NCBI GenBank assembly: GCA_002421445.1
Contig: DIKB01000119.1
Coordinates: forward strand, 1-16,809
From: Dehalococcoidia bacterium UBA5629
Lineage (GTDB): Bacteria; Chloroflexota; Dehalococcoidia; GIF9; UBA5629
Reading direction: 5' to 3'
Length of the DNA stretch: 16,809 nt
Of the stretch, positions 5,664 to 13,505 are shown in pieces. How positions within the stretch are numbered: the first letter of the stretch is position 1; every line of letters begins with the position of its first letter. The notes under the pieces are model-generated. The model was not told the DNA's origin. It searched no databases and worked only from the letters and a program-made list of their open reading frames with translations. Position numbers and translations under genes: made by a program.

Positions 5664-7098
5664 AAAAGTCCGAGTTCGCTACGCGCCCAGCCCTACCGGC
5701 TATCCGCACGTTGGTAATATCAGAACCGCACTGTTTAACTGGCTTTTTGCCCGTCATTGCAACGGTGTTTTTATCCTGCGCATCGAGGATACGGATGTGG
5801 CGCGCACGGTTGAAGGCGCTGTTGACATCATTATGAACAGCCTGCGATGGCTGGGGCTTGATTGGGATGAAGGTCCGTATTTCCAATCACAACGACTGCA
5901 TATCTACCGCGAAGCTGCCGAAAACCTCATTAAAGGCGGCTTTGCCTACCGCTGCTATTGTTCATCGGAACGGCTTGCAGCCATGCGTCAGGAGCAGATC
6001 AAGCTCAAACGGCCCCCCGGCTATGACCGTCATTGCCGCAATCTCACCAGTGAACAGCAGACAGAAATGGAAGGACGGGGCATAGTTCCGGTTATCCGGT
6101 TCAAAATACCGCTGGAAGGACAGACAATCTTCAATGATCTTATCCGCGGCGACATCGTCTTTGAGAACAGCACACTTGACGACTTCGTCCTGCTCAAATC
6201 GGACGGATACCCGACGTATCACCTCGCCAACGTCATTGACGATCATCTCATGGAGATATCGCATGTTATGAGAGCCGAAGAGTGGGTGCCGAGCACGCCA
6301 CGCCATGTGCTTCTCTATCGAGCTATGGGCTGGCAACCGCCGATCTTTGCTCATATGCCCATGATCCTCGGTACTGACCGATCAAAACTCAGCAAACGGC
6401 ATGGTGCTACATCTATCAATGAGTATCAAGATGCCGGCTATCTGCCGGAGACATTATTCAATTTCTTATCTCTCCTCGGCTGGTCGCTCGATGATAAAAC
6501 GGAGATCATGAGCCGCGACGAGATCATCAAAAAATTTTCACTGGAAAGAGTCAGCAAAACAGCAGCAATATTCAACAAAGAAAAGATCGATTGGATGAAT
6601 GGCATGTACATCCGTTCGCTATCACCCGATGAATTCGCCGGCAAAGTGATACCTTTCATGGAAAAAGCGCTACCGTTAGAGATACACCGTCCCCTTGATG
6701 AAAGCTATATTCGCAGCATAGCGCCGCTGATTCAGGATCGAGCAAAGCTGCTTGCTGAGGTCCCTGAACTGACTGGTTTCTTCTTTGTGGATAATCTCGA
6801 TTACGATGCAAAACTGCTGCTTAATAAGATCGAAAAACCGCAGGCAGTTCAGATTCTGCAGGTCGTTCTTGCTAAATTGAGCATCGCAAATACATGGAGC
6901 AGGGAAATGCTCGAAGAAACGATCCGCCCGTTAACGGTGGAGATGAACCTCAAGCCCGGCATTTTCTTCGGCGTAATCCGTGTAGCCGTTACCGGCAAGA
7001 CTGCCACGCCTCCCCTCTTTGAGACAATGGAAGTCCTTGGCAAAGATCGCTGCATTAAACGGCTAACGACAGCTCTTGAAAAGCTTACGCCCGTTTAG
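5647..7098 (+). CDS. gltX: glutamate--tRNA ligase
   Basis: Charges tRNA-Glu with glutamate using ATP, in the cytoplasm. In lineages without GlnRS it may also misacylate tRNA-Gln for later amidation, which the sequence does not show directly. The 483-residue protein is full length. It has a class I Rossmann fold with the HIGH-equivalent HVGN (21-24) after APSPTGYP, and the KMSKS-equivalent KLSKR (247-251). The bacterial zinc-binding motif is present as Cys103-x-Cys105...Tyr126-x3-Cys130. The C-terminal anticodon-binding helical domain follows, through about residue 480. GAGAGG lies a few bases before the ATG. The start overlaps the RDD gene by 17 bases. No T-rich terminator follows; instead a cluster of hairpin repeats begins within about 20 bases of the stop. 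Confidence 0.96.
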   Translation: MSDKPEKVRVRYAPSPTGYPHVGNIRTALFNWLFARHCNGVFILRIEDTDVARTVEGAVDIIMNSLRWLGLDWDEGPYFQSQRLHIYREAAENLIKGGFAYRCYCSSERLAAMRQEQIKLKRPPGYDRHCRNLTSEQQTEMEGRGIVPVIRFKIPLEGQTIFNDLIRGDIVFENSTLDDFVLLKSDGYPTYHLANVIDDHLMEISHVMRAEEWVPSTPRHVLLYRAMGWQPPIFAHMPMILGTDRSKLSKRHGATSINEYQDAGYLPETLFNFLSLLGWSLDDKTEIMSRDEIIKKFSLERVSKTAAIFNKEKIDWMNGMYIRSLSPDEFAGKVIPFMEKALPLEIHRPLDESYIRSIAPLIQDRAKLLAEVPELTGFFFVDNLDYDAKLLLNKIEKPQAVQILQVVLAKLSIANTWSREMLEETIRPLTVEMNLKPGIFFGVIRVAVTGKTATPPLFETMEVLGKDRCIKRLTTALEKLTPV

Positions 7099-7171
7099 AT
7101 TCCGACTCGAATGCACACGCGTCTCGATACGCTGCTGCGCAGCTACTCGACGAACGAAGACTGAGAGAATA

Positions 7172-7208
7172 TCATTTCGAGTGTAGCGAAGCGGAATCGA
7201 GAAATCTC
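7172..7208 (+). repeat. hairpin repeat copy A
   Basis: A 37-base element: TC, stem ATTTC (7174-7178), a loop beginning GA and ending TCGA, then stem GAAAT (7201-7205) and CTC. The two 5-base arms are perfect complements. It aligns without gaps to copy B at 11543-11507, with 26 of 37 positions identical. Confidence 0.7.
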
Positions 7209-7261
7209 TAGTTGCCGTCTTACACTGGTCGGTAATAAGAATCCAGTTTATAAAGAAGCAG

Positions 7262-7289
7262 GAGACCCCTCGACTAACGTTCGGGGTGA
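7262..7289 (-). repeat. hairpin repeat copy C
   Basis: On the minus strand: TC, stem ACCCC, loop GA...TCGA of 13 bases, stem GGGGT, CTC. It keeps the flanks and loop ends of copies A and B but has a different, still perfectly paired, stem and a shorter loop. Confidence 0.65.
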
Positions 7290-7294
7290 CAATA

Positions 7295-7314
7295 CGCCTC
7301 GACTCCGCTCGGCG
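7295..7314 (-). repeat. hairpin repeat copy D (partial)
   Basis: On the minus strand a CGCC/GGCG stem encloses GAGCGGAGTCGA. The loop equals that of copy B after removal of an internal ten-base segment. The outer flanks TC and CTC are not kept, so it is a degenerate or end-trimmed member. Confidence 0.5.
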
Positions 7315-7325
7315 AACATGTGTTT

Positions 7326-7355
7326 TTGCTTGCCGTGAAACTCACAGGATATAAT
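7326..7355 (+). promoter_or_regulatory. candidate sigma70-type promoter for the ABC-importer operon
   Basis: TATAAT (7350-7355) is a perfect -10. TTGCTT (7326-7331) is a weak -35 (three of six) with an 18-base spacer. Transcription would begin near 7362, almost at the ATG of the radical SAM stub (7364), so that stub would be leaderless and the promoter would serve the importer genes downstream. Confidence 0.5.
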
Positions 7356-7363
7356 GAACAGAT

Positions 7364-7690
7364 ATGACTACCAGCAGTTTGGAACTTATGGATTTGAATT
7401 CGTATAGATATGAGATGGGGCCGATACGGCCACCCAGCAAGGCATTCTCTTTACTGGTCAGAGCAACGAGAAATTGCTCATGGAATAAATGTGTCTTTTG
7501 CCGTCCTTATGCCGAACAGAGATTCGAACTCAGGACGGCTGAGGACGTTATTGCAGATATCGAGCATATCAGAGCGATCAAAGACGGCATCACTTTCCCT
7601 GAAGCAAAACCGGCGTGCCGGTTTAACAACCCCGAACGATTTCGAACATGCGATCTTGCAACTGAAAAGCAGGTTCTCGTAGATATCTAA
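7364..7690 (+). pseudogene. N-terminal stub of a radical SAM protein
   Basis: The 108-codon frame begins with a recognisable radical SAM N-terminus: GPIRPPSKAFSLLVRATRNC followed by SWNKCVFCRPY. The cysteines of NCSWNKCVFC (Cx4CxxC) are in the position of the iron-sulfur/SAM-binding motif of a family that uses this spacing. Normal members continue for several hundred residues through a TIM-barrel; here recognisable similarity fades after about residue 75 (EHIRAIKDG) and the frame stops at 108. A perfect 8-bp dyad (AAACCGGC-GT-GCCGGTTT, 7607-7624) lies just past that point, suggesting that foreign noncoding sequence has been joined there. The first importer gene starts 33 bases later. An inactive remnant is the best reading; a real short protein cannot be excluded. 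Confidence 0.55.
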
Positions 7691-7723
7691 TCACCCGAAT
7701 GATAACTGAGAAGAGGCGATTGT

Positions 7724-9457
7724 ATGAGAAGAATAGCAACCGTTTTCGTTATCCTGTTAATTATAACGCTTGTTGCAGGTAGCTGTTCCGGCACCGCAAC
7801 CACAACCAGAAGTGGCAAAACCGGAGGCGCCTTTATCGAAGGCTCGTACGGCGGCGACGGAGAAACGCTGAACCTTCTGCTGGCTGCCGACGCAACATCG
7901 CACAGCTATATCGGGCATACCATCGATTCTCTGGCAACATACGATAATCAACTTAGCCTTGTCCTTCGCTGCCTTGCCCGGGATGTTGACGTATCCCCCG
8001 ATGGTTTGGTCTACACGGTTGCTATCAGAGATGATTTAAAATGGAGCGATGGCTCTCAGGTGACCGCTGAAGATTACGTTTACACCATTAAAAATCTGAT
8101 GCAGTCGGACTGGCTCAACTACCCGTACAAAGGGGACTGGGAGGAAAACATCGAAGGAAAGGAGACAGGGATAATCCCCGATGTAGTCAACAAAACGACG
8201 TTTACGATTACCCGGAAAACGGTTGACCCCGAGTTCAACTACACTATTTATGATTTGATCCCTTATCCAAAGAACATCGCCCTGAAATATGAGGGAAACG
8301 TTGATGCTTTCACCCGCGCCCCCGAATTCAACAACCTGACGTATACCGGCAACCTCGGCCCCTATAAATTCGTGGAATGGATAAGAAACGACCGCTTTGT
8401 TGTTCAGCGTAATCCTGATTACTATCTGGGTAAAGATAACGGCGCCCCTTATTTTGAGAAGTATATTGTTAAACTTTTCGGAACCAGTGCTACCATGGAG
8501 GCAGCTATGGAATCCGGCGATATTACAATGTGCGGTATTCAACCTGATAAAGCAAGCAAATTCAAGAGTAATCCGAAGGTTAATGTTTACACTATACCGA
8601 GCGGCGGCTATAACCTGATCGGCTACAATCAACGCCCCAACGGCTGGGGCGGATTAAAAAAGGCCGCTGTGAGGCAGGCGCTGTCCATGGCAATCAGCAA
8701 AGAAGCAATAACACAGCGCATTTATATGGGATTTGCCGAGCCGGCATATAGCTTTATCCCGGTGACCTCTCCCTGGTATGATGCAGACAGCGTCGTCAAA
8801 TACGGAGTTGGCAATCTCTTCAACAAACAAAAGGCAGCCCAGATGCTCTATGAAGCCGGCTATGGCATCAAAAAGGCCGACGGCGGCTATCAGGCAGCCG
8901 GCAAAGATGGCAATCCTCTCAAACTGACTCTGCTGACGAGCACGGGTGGAGGCATTGCTGAGAATATAGCCTTTTTTGTGAAGCAGGAGCTTGCGGATAT
9001 CGGCATCCAGGTTGATCTCAAACAAGTTCCATGGGAAACGATGGTGCGCAAATACCTCATGAGCAAAGTGCCGGGGAAAGAGCAGGAGCCGAGATGGAAT
9101 AATGGCCCTGACGCGGTAAGCGACGAAGCCTGGGATCTGGTGCTCATGGGTTTCAGCACGGACATCAAGGCTCCATCGGGTAGCGAGATATTCTTTATCA
9201 GCGATGGGGGATTGAACTTCATGGGCTACACAAATCTAAAAGTAGATGAGCTCTTCAAGCGGGTAAAATCGAAAGAGGCACTGGACATCTCCGCCCGTAA
9301 AGAACTCTATGCGGAGATATCGAAACTATTATCGGATGAGCAGCCGGTTGATTTTCTCATCTTCGGAAGAGGTAATGTCGCATTTCAAAAGAATGTGAAG
9401 GGCGTTGACCCAGGCATCAGCATGGGTTACAACTACTATCTGTGGTACTTTGAATAA
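7724..9457 (+). CDS. ABC importer substrate-binding lipoprotein (peptide/nickel, SBP_bac_5 family)
   Basis: The extracytoplasmic receptor of the importer encoded downstream; it captures a peptide, nickel chelate or similar ligand and delivers it to the permeases. The 577-residue protein has a lipoprotein signal: MRR, a hydrophobic stretch, then LVAGSC with Cys21 as the lipidated residue. The mature part is a typical family 5 binding protein, with GGDGETLNLLLAADATSHSY near the start, GLVYTVAIRDDLKWSDGSQVTAEDYVYTI-type sequence at about 90-118, and VRQALSMAISKEAITQRIY in the middle. AAGAGG precedes the ATG. The first permease follows after 62 bases. Ligand identity cannot be read from the sequence; the family also takes oligosaccharides and opines. 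Confidence 0.92.
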   Translation: MRRIATVFVILLIITLVAGSCSGTATTTRSGKTGGAFIEGSYGGDGETLNLLLAADATSHSYIGHTIDSLATYDNQLSLVLRCLARDVDVSPDGLVYTVAIRDDLKWSDGSQVTAEDYVYTIKNLMQSDWLNYPYKGDWEENIEGKETGIIPDVVNKTTFTITRKTVDPEFNYTIYDLIPYPKNIALKYEGNVDAFTRAPEFNNLTYTGNLGPYKFVEWIRNDRFVVQRNPDYYLGKDNGAPYFEKYIVKLFGTSATMEAAMESGDITMCGIQPDKASKFKSNPKVNVYTIPSGGYNLIGYNQRPNGWGGLKKAAVRQALSMAISKEAITQRIYMGFAEPAYSFIPVTSPWYDADSVVKYGVGNLFNKQKAAQMLYEAGYGIKKADGGYQAAGKDGNPLKLTLLTSTGGGIAENIAFFVKQELADIGIQVDLKQVPWETMVRKYLMSKVPGKEQEPRWNNGPDAVSDEAWDLVLMGFSTDIKAPSGSEIFFISDGGLNFMGYTNLKVDELFKRVKSKEALDISARKELYAEISKLLSDEQPVDFLIFGRGNVAFQKNVKGVDPGISMGYNYYLWYFE

Positions 9458-9519
9458 GACTGCTGCTCTGGTAGATGCTGCGAGTTTATGATATAACAAC
9501 ACAATAATAACGGAGCTGT

Positions 9520-10497
9520 ATGAGGAAAAGCTGGCTGCAAGGCTATATTCTGAAGCGTCTGCTCTATGCAGTCATCATTGCCTGGGGCATTGTTACCATC
9601 ACATTTATCCTTATCAGGATCGGGCCGAATTCTCCTGCAGATAAATACCTTGCCAACATCGCTGCCAGAGGACAGGATGTCGCTCAGGTAACCGCAGCCA
9701 TTGAATCCCGGTATGGTCTGGATAAACCGATCATCGTCCAGTATGGTGACTATCTCATGCATCTCGCACAGGGCGATCTCGGCTGGTCGTTCAGCACATC
9801 GATGCCGGTCATTGACCTGATCGGAAAACACTGGATTTATTCTTTCCAGCTTATCTTTCTGAGCAGCCTGCTGGCGGCGATCATCGGCATCCTTCTAGGC
9901 ATGTACTCGGCAGTCAAGCAATACAGCAAAATCGACTACATAATCTCCACGTTCTCATTCGCGGGCATATCCATACCCAATTTCTGGCTCGGCGTCATGC
10001 TTATCCTGCTGTTCTCGGTCAAGCTCGGCTGGTTTAAAGTGTTCTATGATACGACTCTGCCGTTACTCTCACTGGAGAACCTGAAGGCACTCGTCCTGCC
10101 TGTATTTACATTAGGCACCGGGATGGTCGCCGGGTATGTACGCTATACCCGCTCCGCTATGCTCGATAATCTGCGTAAAGCATTTGTCACGACGGCACGA
10201 GCCAAGGGATTACCGGAGCGGACTGTAATCGGTAAGCACGTCTTCCGGAATGCAATGCTGCCCCTGGTCACCATCATTATGTTTGATCTGGGAAGCATCG
10301 TCTTCGGCGGTGCATATCTCACAGAGATCATCTTCGGCATCCCGGGTTTGGGTCAAATATCGTTTAACGCAGTGTTTGCCAATGATTATCCTGTGGTGAT
10401 AGCTATTACCCTCATCGGAACTTTCCTTGCCTTGCTGGTGAATCTCATCACCGATATTGCCTATACCTATTTTGATCCGAGGATACGATATGAATAA
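9520..10497 (+). CDS. dppB: ABC importer permease (DppB/OppB type)
   Basis: The first inner-membrane permease subunit of the peptide/nickel importer. The 325 residues have about six helices: an N-terminal one at about 10-34 following the conserved YILKRLLYAVII segment, a periplasmic region to about 105, and then the five-helix BPD_transp domain. The ATPase-contacting EAA loop is visible as TTARAKGLPERTVIGKH (224-240). The closing segment, GIPGLGQISFNAVFANDYPVV, is typical of DppB. CGGAG stands about 5 bases before the ATG. The stop overlaps the next permease's start by 8 bases, as expected for an obligate heterodimer. The gene symbol reflects family type, not a proven dipeptide specificity. 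Confidence 0.93.
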   Translation: MRKSWLQGYILKRLLYAVIIAWGIVTITFILIRIGPNSPADKYLANIAARGQDVAQVTAAIESRYGLDKPIIVQYGDYLMHLAQGDLGWSFSTSMPVIDLIGKHWIYSFQLIFLSSLLAAIIGILLGMYSAVKQYSKIDYIISTFSFAGISIPNFWLGVMLILLFSVKLGWFKVFYDTTLPLLSLENLKALVLPVFTLGTGMVAGYVRYTRSAMLDNLRKAFVTTARAKGLPERTVIGKHVFRNAMLPLVTIIMFDLGSIVFGGAYLTEIIFGIPGLGQISFNAVFANDYPVVIAITLIGTFLALLVNLITDIAYTYFDPRIRYE

Positions 10498-11455
10498 CAG
10501 CAGATCTGCCGAATCTCGGCCTGTTCGTATCCACGGCAACAGGAGGCTGTTTCTTTATTACTGGAACAGGACGAAACAGAATAAGCTGGCAATAGCCGGC
10601 CTGGGATTTATCCTGTTTCTGATTTTGCTGGCGTTGATCGGACCATTCTTCACCGCCGATCCCACTCACGTTGATTTTGCCGAGAGGAATGTACCGCCTC
10701 TCGGATTTAGTACTGAGGAATCGATCTATGATATCAAGACAAACGCTTTCACCGTGAACCTCATAGAAGGGACGTGGAAACACCCGCTGGGCACCGATGG
10801 CAAAGGCCGGGACATGCTGGCGATGCTTATCTCAGGCGCCCGTATTTCACTGGAAGTTGGCTTACTGGCTACGCTTATTGCGATATGTATAGGGGCATTG
10901 ATCGGGGTTCTCTCCGCATACCTCGGCGGCTGGTGGGATAATGTGCTGATGAGGTTCACCGATATTATGATGACCTTCCCCTTTTTCCTCCTGCTCGTTC
11001 TCATCATCTTTATGTTCGGCCCGAGCCTTACGCTCATCGTCCTGGTCATCGGACTTACCGGATGGACAGGCGCAGCAAGATTAATACGAAGCGAAGCATT
11101 ATCCTTAAGAACAAGAGAGTTCATTACTGCCGCCAGAGCGCTCGGCGCCAGCGATGCCCGGATCGTTATCCGTCACCTGATACCGAATGTAGCCAGCCTG
11201 ATCATTGTTATGGCAACGCTTTCAATACCGGGTGTTATCCTTGCTGAATCTGCATTGAGCTTCATCGGCCTGGGCGATCCCTCGCAGACAAGCTGGGGAA
11301 TAATCCTGAACGATGGACAGAAGAGCCTTGATACTGCATGGTGGGTAGCAGTCGAGCCGGGCATTATGCTGTTTTTCACGGTACTGGCATTTAATTTTCT
11401 GGGCGACGGGTTAAGAGATGCATTCGATCCCAGAAGCAATCTCGATGCGCGATAG
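10490..11455 (+). CDS. dppC: ABC importer permease (DppC/OppC type)
   Basis: The second permease subunit, pairing with the preceding DppB-type protein. The 321 residues include an N-terminal OppC_N region (RRLFLYYWNRTKQNKLAIAG, then a helix at about 34-54), the HPLGTDGKGRDM segment (98-109) that is diagnostic for DppC/OppC, and five further helices with the EAA loop AARALGASDARIVIRH (214-229). The start at 10490 is preferred over an in-frame upstream ATG at 10457, because GAGGA (10479-10483) is 6 bases before it and the family N-terminus begins there. It overlaps dppB by 8 bases. A gap of 110 bases with a hairpin repeat separates it from the first ATPase gene. Confidence 0.93.
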   Translation: MNNSRSAESRPVRIHGNRRLFLYYWNRTKQNKLAIAGLGFILFLILLALIGPFFTADPTHVDFAERNVPPLGFSTEESIYDIKTNAFTVNLIEGTWKHPLGTDGKGRDMLAMLISGARISLEVGLLATLIAICIGALIGVLSAYLGGWWDNVLMRFTDIMMTFPFFLLLVLIIFMFGPSLTLIVLVIGLTGWTGAARLIRSEALSLRTREFITAARALGASDARIVIRHLIPNVASLIIVMATLSIPGVILAESALSFIGLGDPSQTSWGIILNDGQKSLDTAWWVAVEPGIMLFFTVLAFNFLGDGLRDAFDPRSNLDAR

Positions 11456-11506
11456 ACTGATATGAGATTAATCTTGAACAAAGTGAAGTATATTTTCTTG
11501 GAGACT

Positions 11507-11543
11507 GAGATTCTTCGACTCCATTGCACTCCGCTCAGAATGA
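11507..11543 (-). repeat. hairpin repeat copy B, inside the importer operon
   Basis: On the minus strand: TC, stem ATTCT, a 22-base loop beginning GAGCGGAG and ending TCGA, stem AGAAT, CTC. It is the same length as copy A (37 bases) in inverted orientation. The two stem positions that differ from copy A change on both arms together. It lies between dppC and dppD, and its edge overlaps an in-frame upstream extension of dppD. Confidence 0.7.
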
Positions 11544-11565
11544 CAAACACTATGAGGAAAGATCT

Positions 11566-12534
11566 TTGACCGATTCGACTATCCTCGAAGTACAAGACCT
11601 GAAGACATACTTTTTCACACGCCGCGGCGCGGTGAAAGCAGTCGATGGCATTGATTTCAGTCTTAAAAAGGGCGAGTGCCTATGCCTCGTCGGTGAGTCG
11701 GGATGCGGAAAATCAGTTACCGTGCTATCGCTTCTCCGTCTGGTTGCTGCCCCGGGGAGAATCGTCAGCGGGCAGGTACATTATAATAATGTTGATCTCG
11801 TGCACTGCTCCGAAGAAAAATTGAGAGGGATCAGAGGCGGCGATATCGCCATGATCTTTCAGGATGCCCAGTCTGCGTTTAATCCCGTGCTGACAATCGG
11901 TGATCAGATAGCGGAGCAGATGACAATTCATGGCAGCATTGATAGGCAGGCAGTTAAGAACAAAGGTATTGAATTGCTGAAAGAGATGAATATCCCGGAA
12001 CCGGATAGGGTCTGGGATTCTTTCCCTCATCAACTCTCGGGCGGCATGAAGCAGCGTGCGATGATTGCAATGAGCCTGTCCTGTGATCCTAAGATTCTCA
12101 TTGCCGATGAGCCGACAACGGCCGTTGACGTCACCATAAAAGCTCAGATACTGGACATCCTCCACACACTGAAAGAGAAGCGAGGCATGTCGCTCATCTT
12201 CGTTACTCATGACCTCGGCATTGTTGCCGATATCGGAGACAGAGCACAGGTAATTTACGGAGGAAAATCGATAGAAATGGCTTCGGTATCCGAGATCATC
12301 AATAATCCCGGACATCCGTACACAAAGGGGCTTATTGCCTGTTTACCCGATAGTTCCACGGATAGTGAAAGGCTCGCATCCATTCCCGGCACGGCTCCCA
12401 ATCCGATCGATCTACCTGAAGGATGCCCGTTTCATCCCCGCTGCGCACAAGTCATGGATATCTGTCGTCATGTAGTACCAAAGCAAACTATCATTTCAGA
12501 AACACATACGGTCAATTGCCACTTGTTTGGATGA
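11566..12534 (+). CDS. dppD: ABC importer ATPase (DppD/OppD type)
   Basis: One of two ATPases powering the importer on the cytoplasmic face. From TTG 11566 the protein is 322 residues: Walker A GESGCGKS (43-50), Q-loop in IFQDAQSAFNP, signature LSGGMKQR (157-164), Walker B ILIADEP (177-183), H-loop in FVTHDLG. The C-terminal oligo_HPY extension ends with four cysteines (GCPFHPRC, DIC, NCHLFG); in some homologues such cysteines hold an iron-sulfur cluster. The start is chosen because GAGGA (11554-11558) lies 7 bases before this TTG, whereas the longer frame beginning at TTG 11524 runs back into the hairpin repeat and adds residues with no family counterpart. The stop overlaps the next gene's start (ATGA). 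Confidence 0.92.
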   Translation: MTDSTILEVQDLKTYFFTRRGAVKAVDGIDFSLKKGECLCLVGESGCGKSVTVLSLLRLVAAPGRIVSGQVHYNNVDLVHCSEEKLRGIRGGDIAMIFQDAQSAFNPVLTIGDQIAEQMTIHGSIDRQAVKNKGIELLKEMNIPEPDRVWDSFPHQLSGGMKQRAMIAMSLSCDPKILIADEPTTAVDVTIKAQILDILHTLKEKRGMSLIFVTHDLGIVADIGDRAQVIYGGKSIEMASVSEIINNPGHPYTKGLIACLPDSSTDSERLASIPGTAPNPIDLPEGCPFHPRCAQVMDICRHVVPKQTIISETHTVNCHLFG

Positions 12535-13505
12535 ATAGTATGAGATCAACGCTATTGTCAATCAACAATTTAAAGAAATACTATCCGGTCACCGCCGGTA
12601 TTATGCAGAGACGCATCGGTGATGTAAAAGCAGTTGACGATGTTTCCTTTACCATCGGCGATAGCGAAATTCTGGGGCTTGTCGGTGAATCAGGATGCGG
12701 TAAATCAAGCCTGTCCAGGTCGATCTTGCGGTTGGAAGAGCCGACGAGCGGTACAATTATATTTGATGGCAGGGATATCACTTTTCTGGGCAAAAAGGAC
12801 CTGCGTGCGCTACGCAAGGAGATGCAAATCGTTTTTCAGGATCCTGATGCTTCTCTTGACCCTCGGATGACGATTGGAGACTCGATTGCCGAAGCTTTGA
12901 TAATTAATTCAAAAGGCACCGACACAGAGCGGGAACAGCGGGTTACTGAATTGATGGCACAGGTGGGACTGGAAACGCGGTATAGGAGCCACTTCCCCCA
13001 TGAGTTAAGCGGCGGGCAAAAGCAGCGTGTCGGTATTGCCCGTGCCCTGGCAGTGAATCCCAGGCTTATCATCGCCGATGAGCCGGTCAGCGCCCTCGAT
13101 GTTTCCATTCAGGCACAAATACTGAATCTATTGCAGGACATACAGAAACAGCTCGGTATCTCCTACTTATTTGTTGCCCACGATCTCTCGGTTATCAAAC
13201 ATATGGCACACCGGGTAGCGGTTATGTATCTCGGCAAAATCGTGGAGATCGGTGATAAACGGGATATTTACGCAAATCCGCTCCATCCGTATACAGAAGC
13301 TTTGATGTCTGCTGTCCCCAGCATCAAATCGAAGGCGCAGGGCAGGCTTTTACTTCGGGGCGATGTTCCGTCTCCGCTCAACCCTCCGTCCGGCTGCAGA
13401 TTCCATACCCGTTGTCATCGCGTAATGCCTATCTGTTCAAAAGAAGAGCCTCAGCTCAATGAGCTGCGGCCCGATCATTGCGTTTCCTGCCATCTGTACA
13501 GATAA
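12531..13505 (+). CDS. dppF: ABC importer ATPase (DppF/OppF type)
   Basis: The second ATPase of the importer, forming the asymmetric nucleotide-binding pair with DppD. It has 324 residues: Walker A GESGCGKS (52-59), Q-loop VFQDPDASLDPRMT, signature LSGGQKQR (159-166), Walker B LIIADEP (179-185), H-loop in FVAHDLS, then a C-terminal oligo_HPY segment with HPYTEALMSAVPS and a cysteine-rich end. The N-terminal LKKYYPVTAGIMQRRIGDVKAVDDVSF is typical of DppF. Translation most likely starts at the ATGA overlap with dppD; an ATG at 12540 is also possible. The open frame extends upstream to 12423 inside dppD, but that part is not family-like. It is the last gene of the operon; a foreign gene stub abuts its stop codon. 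Confidence 0.93.
   Translation: MNSMRSTLLSINNLKKYYPVTAGIMQRRIGDVKAVDDVSFTIGDSEILGLVGESGCGKSSLSRSILRLEEPTSGTIIFDGRDITFLGKKDLRALRKEMQIVFQDPDASLDPRMTIGDSIAEALIINSKGTDTEREQRVTELMAQVGLETRYRSHFPHELSGGQKQRVGIARALAVNPRLIIADEPVSALDVSIQAQILNLLQDIQKQLGISYLFVAHDLSVIKHMAHRVAVMYLGKIVEIGDKRDIYANPLHPYTEALMSAVPSIKSKAQGRLLLRGDVPSPLNPPSGCRFHTRCHRVMPICSKEEPQLNELRPDHCVSCHLYR

Larger units (their letters stand above)
7099..7324. repeat. cluster of dispersed hairpin repeats
   Basis: This noncoding stretch is a mosaic of short palindromic elements. One at 7121-7156 contains the perfect 10-bp palindrome GCTGCGCAGC (7134-7143) between two TCGA tetramers. Three others (7172-7208, 7262-7289, 7295-7314) belong to one family with a GA...TCGA loop edge. 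A related fifth element lies at 11507-11543. Elements of this kind are dispersed between genes in many bacterial genomes; copy number elsewhere in this genome cannot be seen. No protein frame is supported here. Confidence 0.7.

Noticed and set aside
7515..7545. Antisense T-loop-like GATTCGAACT suggesting a tRNA on the minus strand
   Set aside because: The bases are explained by the coding sequence RFELR of the radical SAM stub, and no matching tRNA stems could be paired around it.
7410..7682. Overlapping 90-codon open frame within the radical SAM stub
   Set aside because: It has no recognisable domain and no ribosome binding site; the frame starting at 7364 carries the conserved cysteine motif.
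8036..8632. 198-codon open frame antisense to the substrate-binding protein
   Set aside because: Lies wholly inside a strongly supported gene on the other strand, with no family-like sequence; a mirror of its codon bias.
11725..12315. 196-codon open frame antisense to dppD
   Set aside because: Complementary to conserved ATPase motifs; its residues only reflect the antisense of the Walker and signature regions.
12423..12530. 36-residue N-terminal extension of dppF inside dppD
   Set aside because: Reads dppD's cysteine-rich tail in another frame and is not similar to DppF N-termini; the ATGA overlap gives a natural start.
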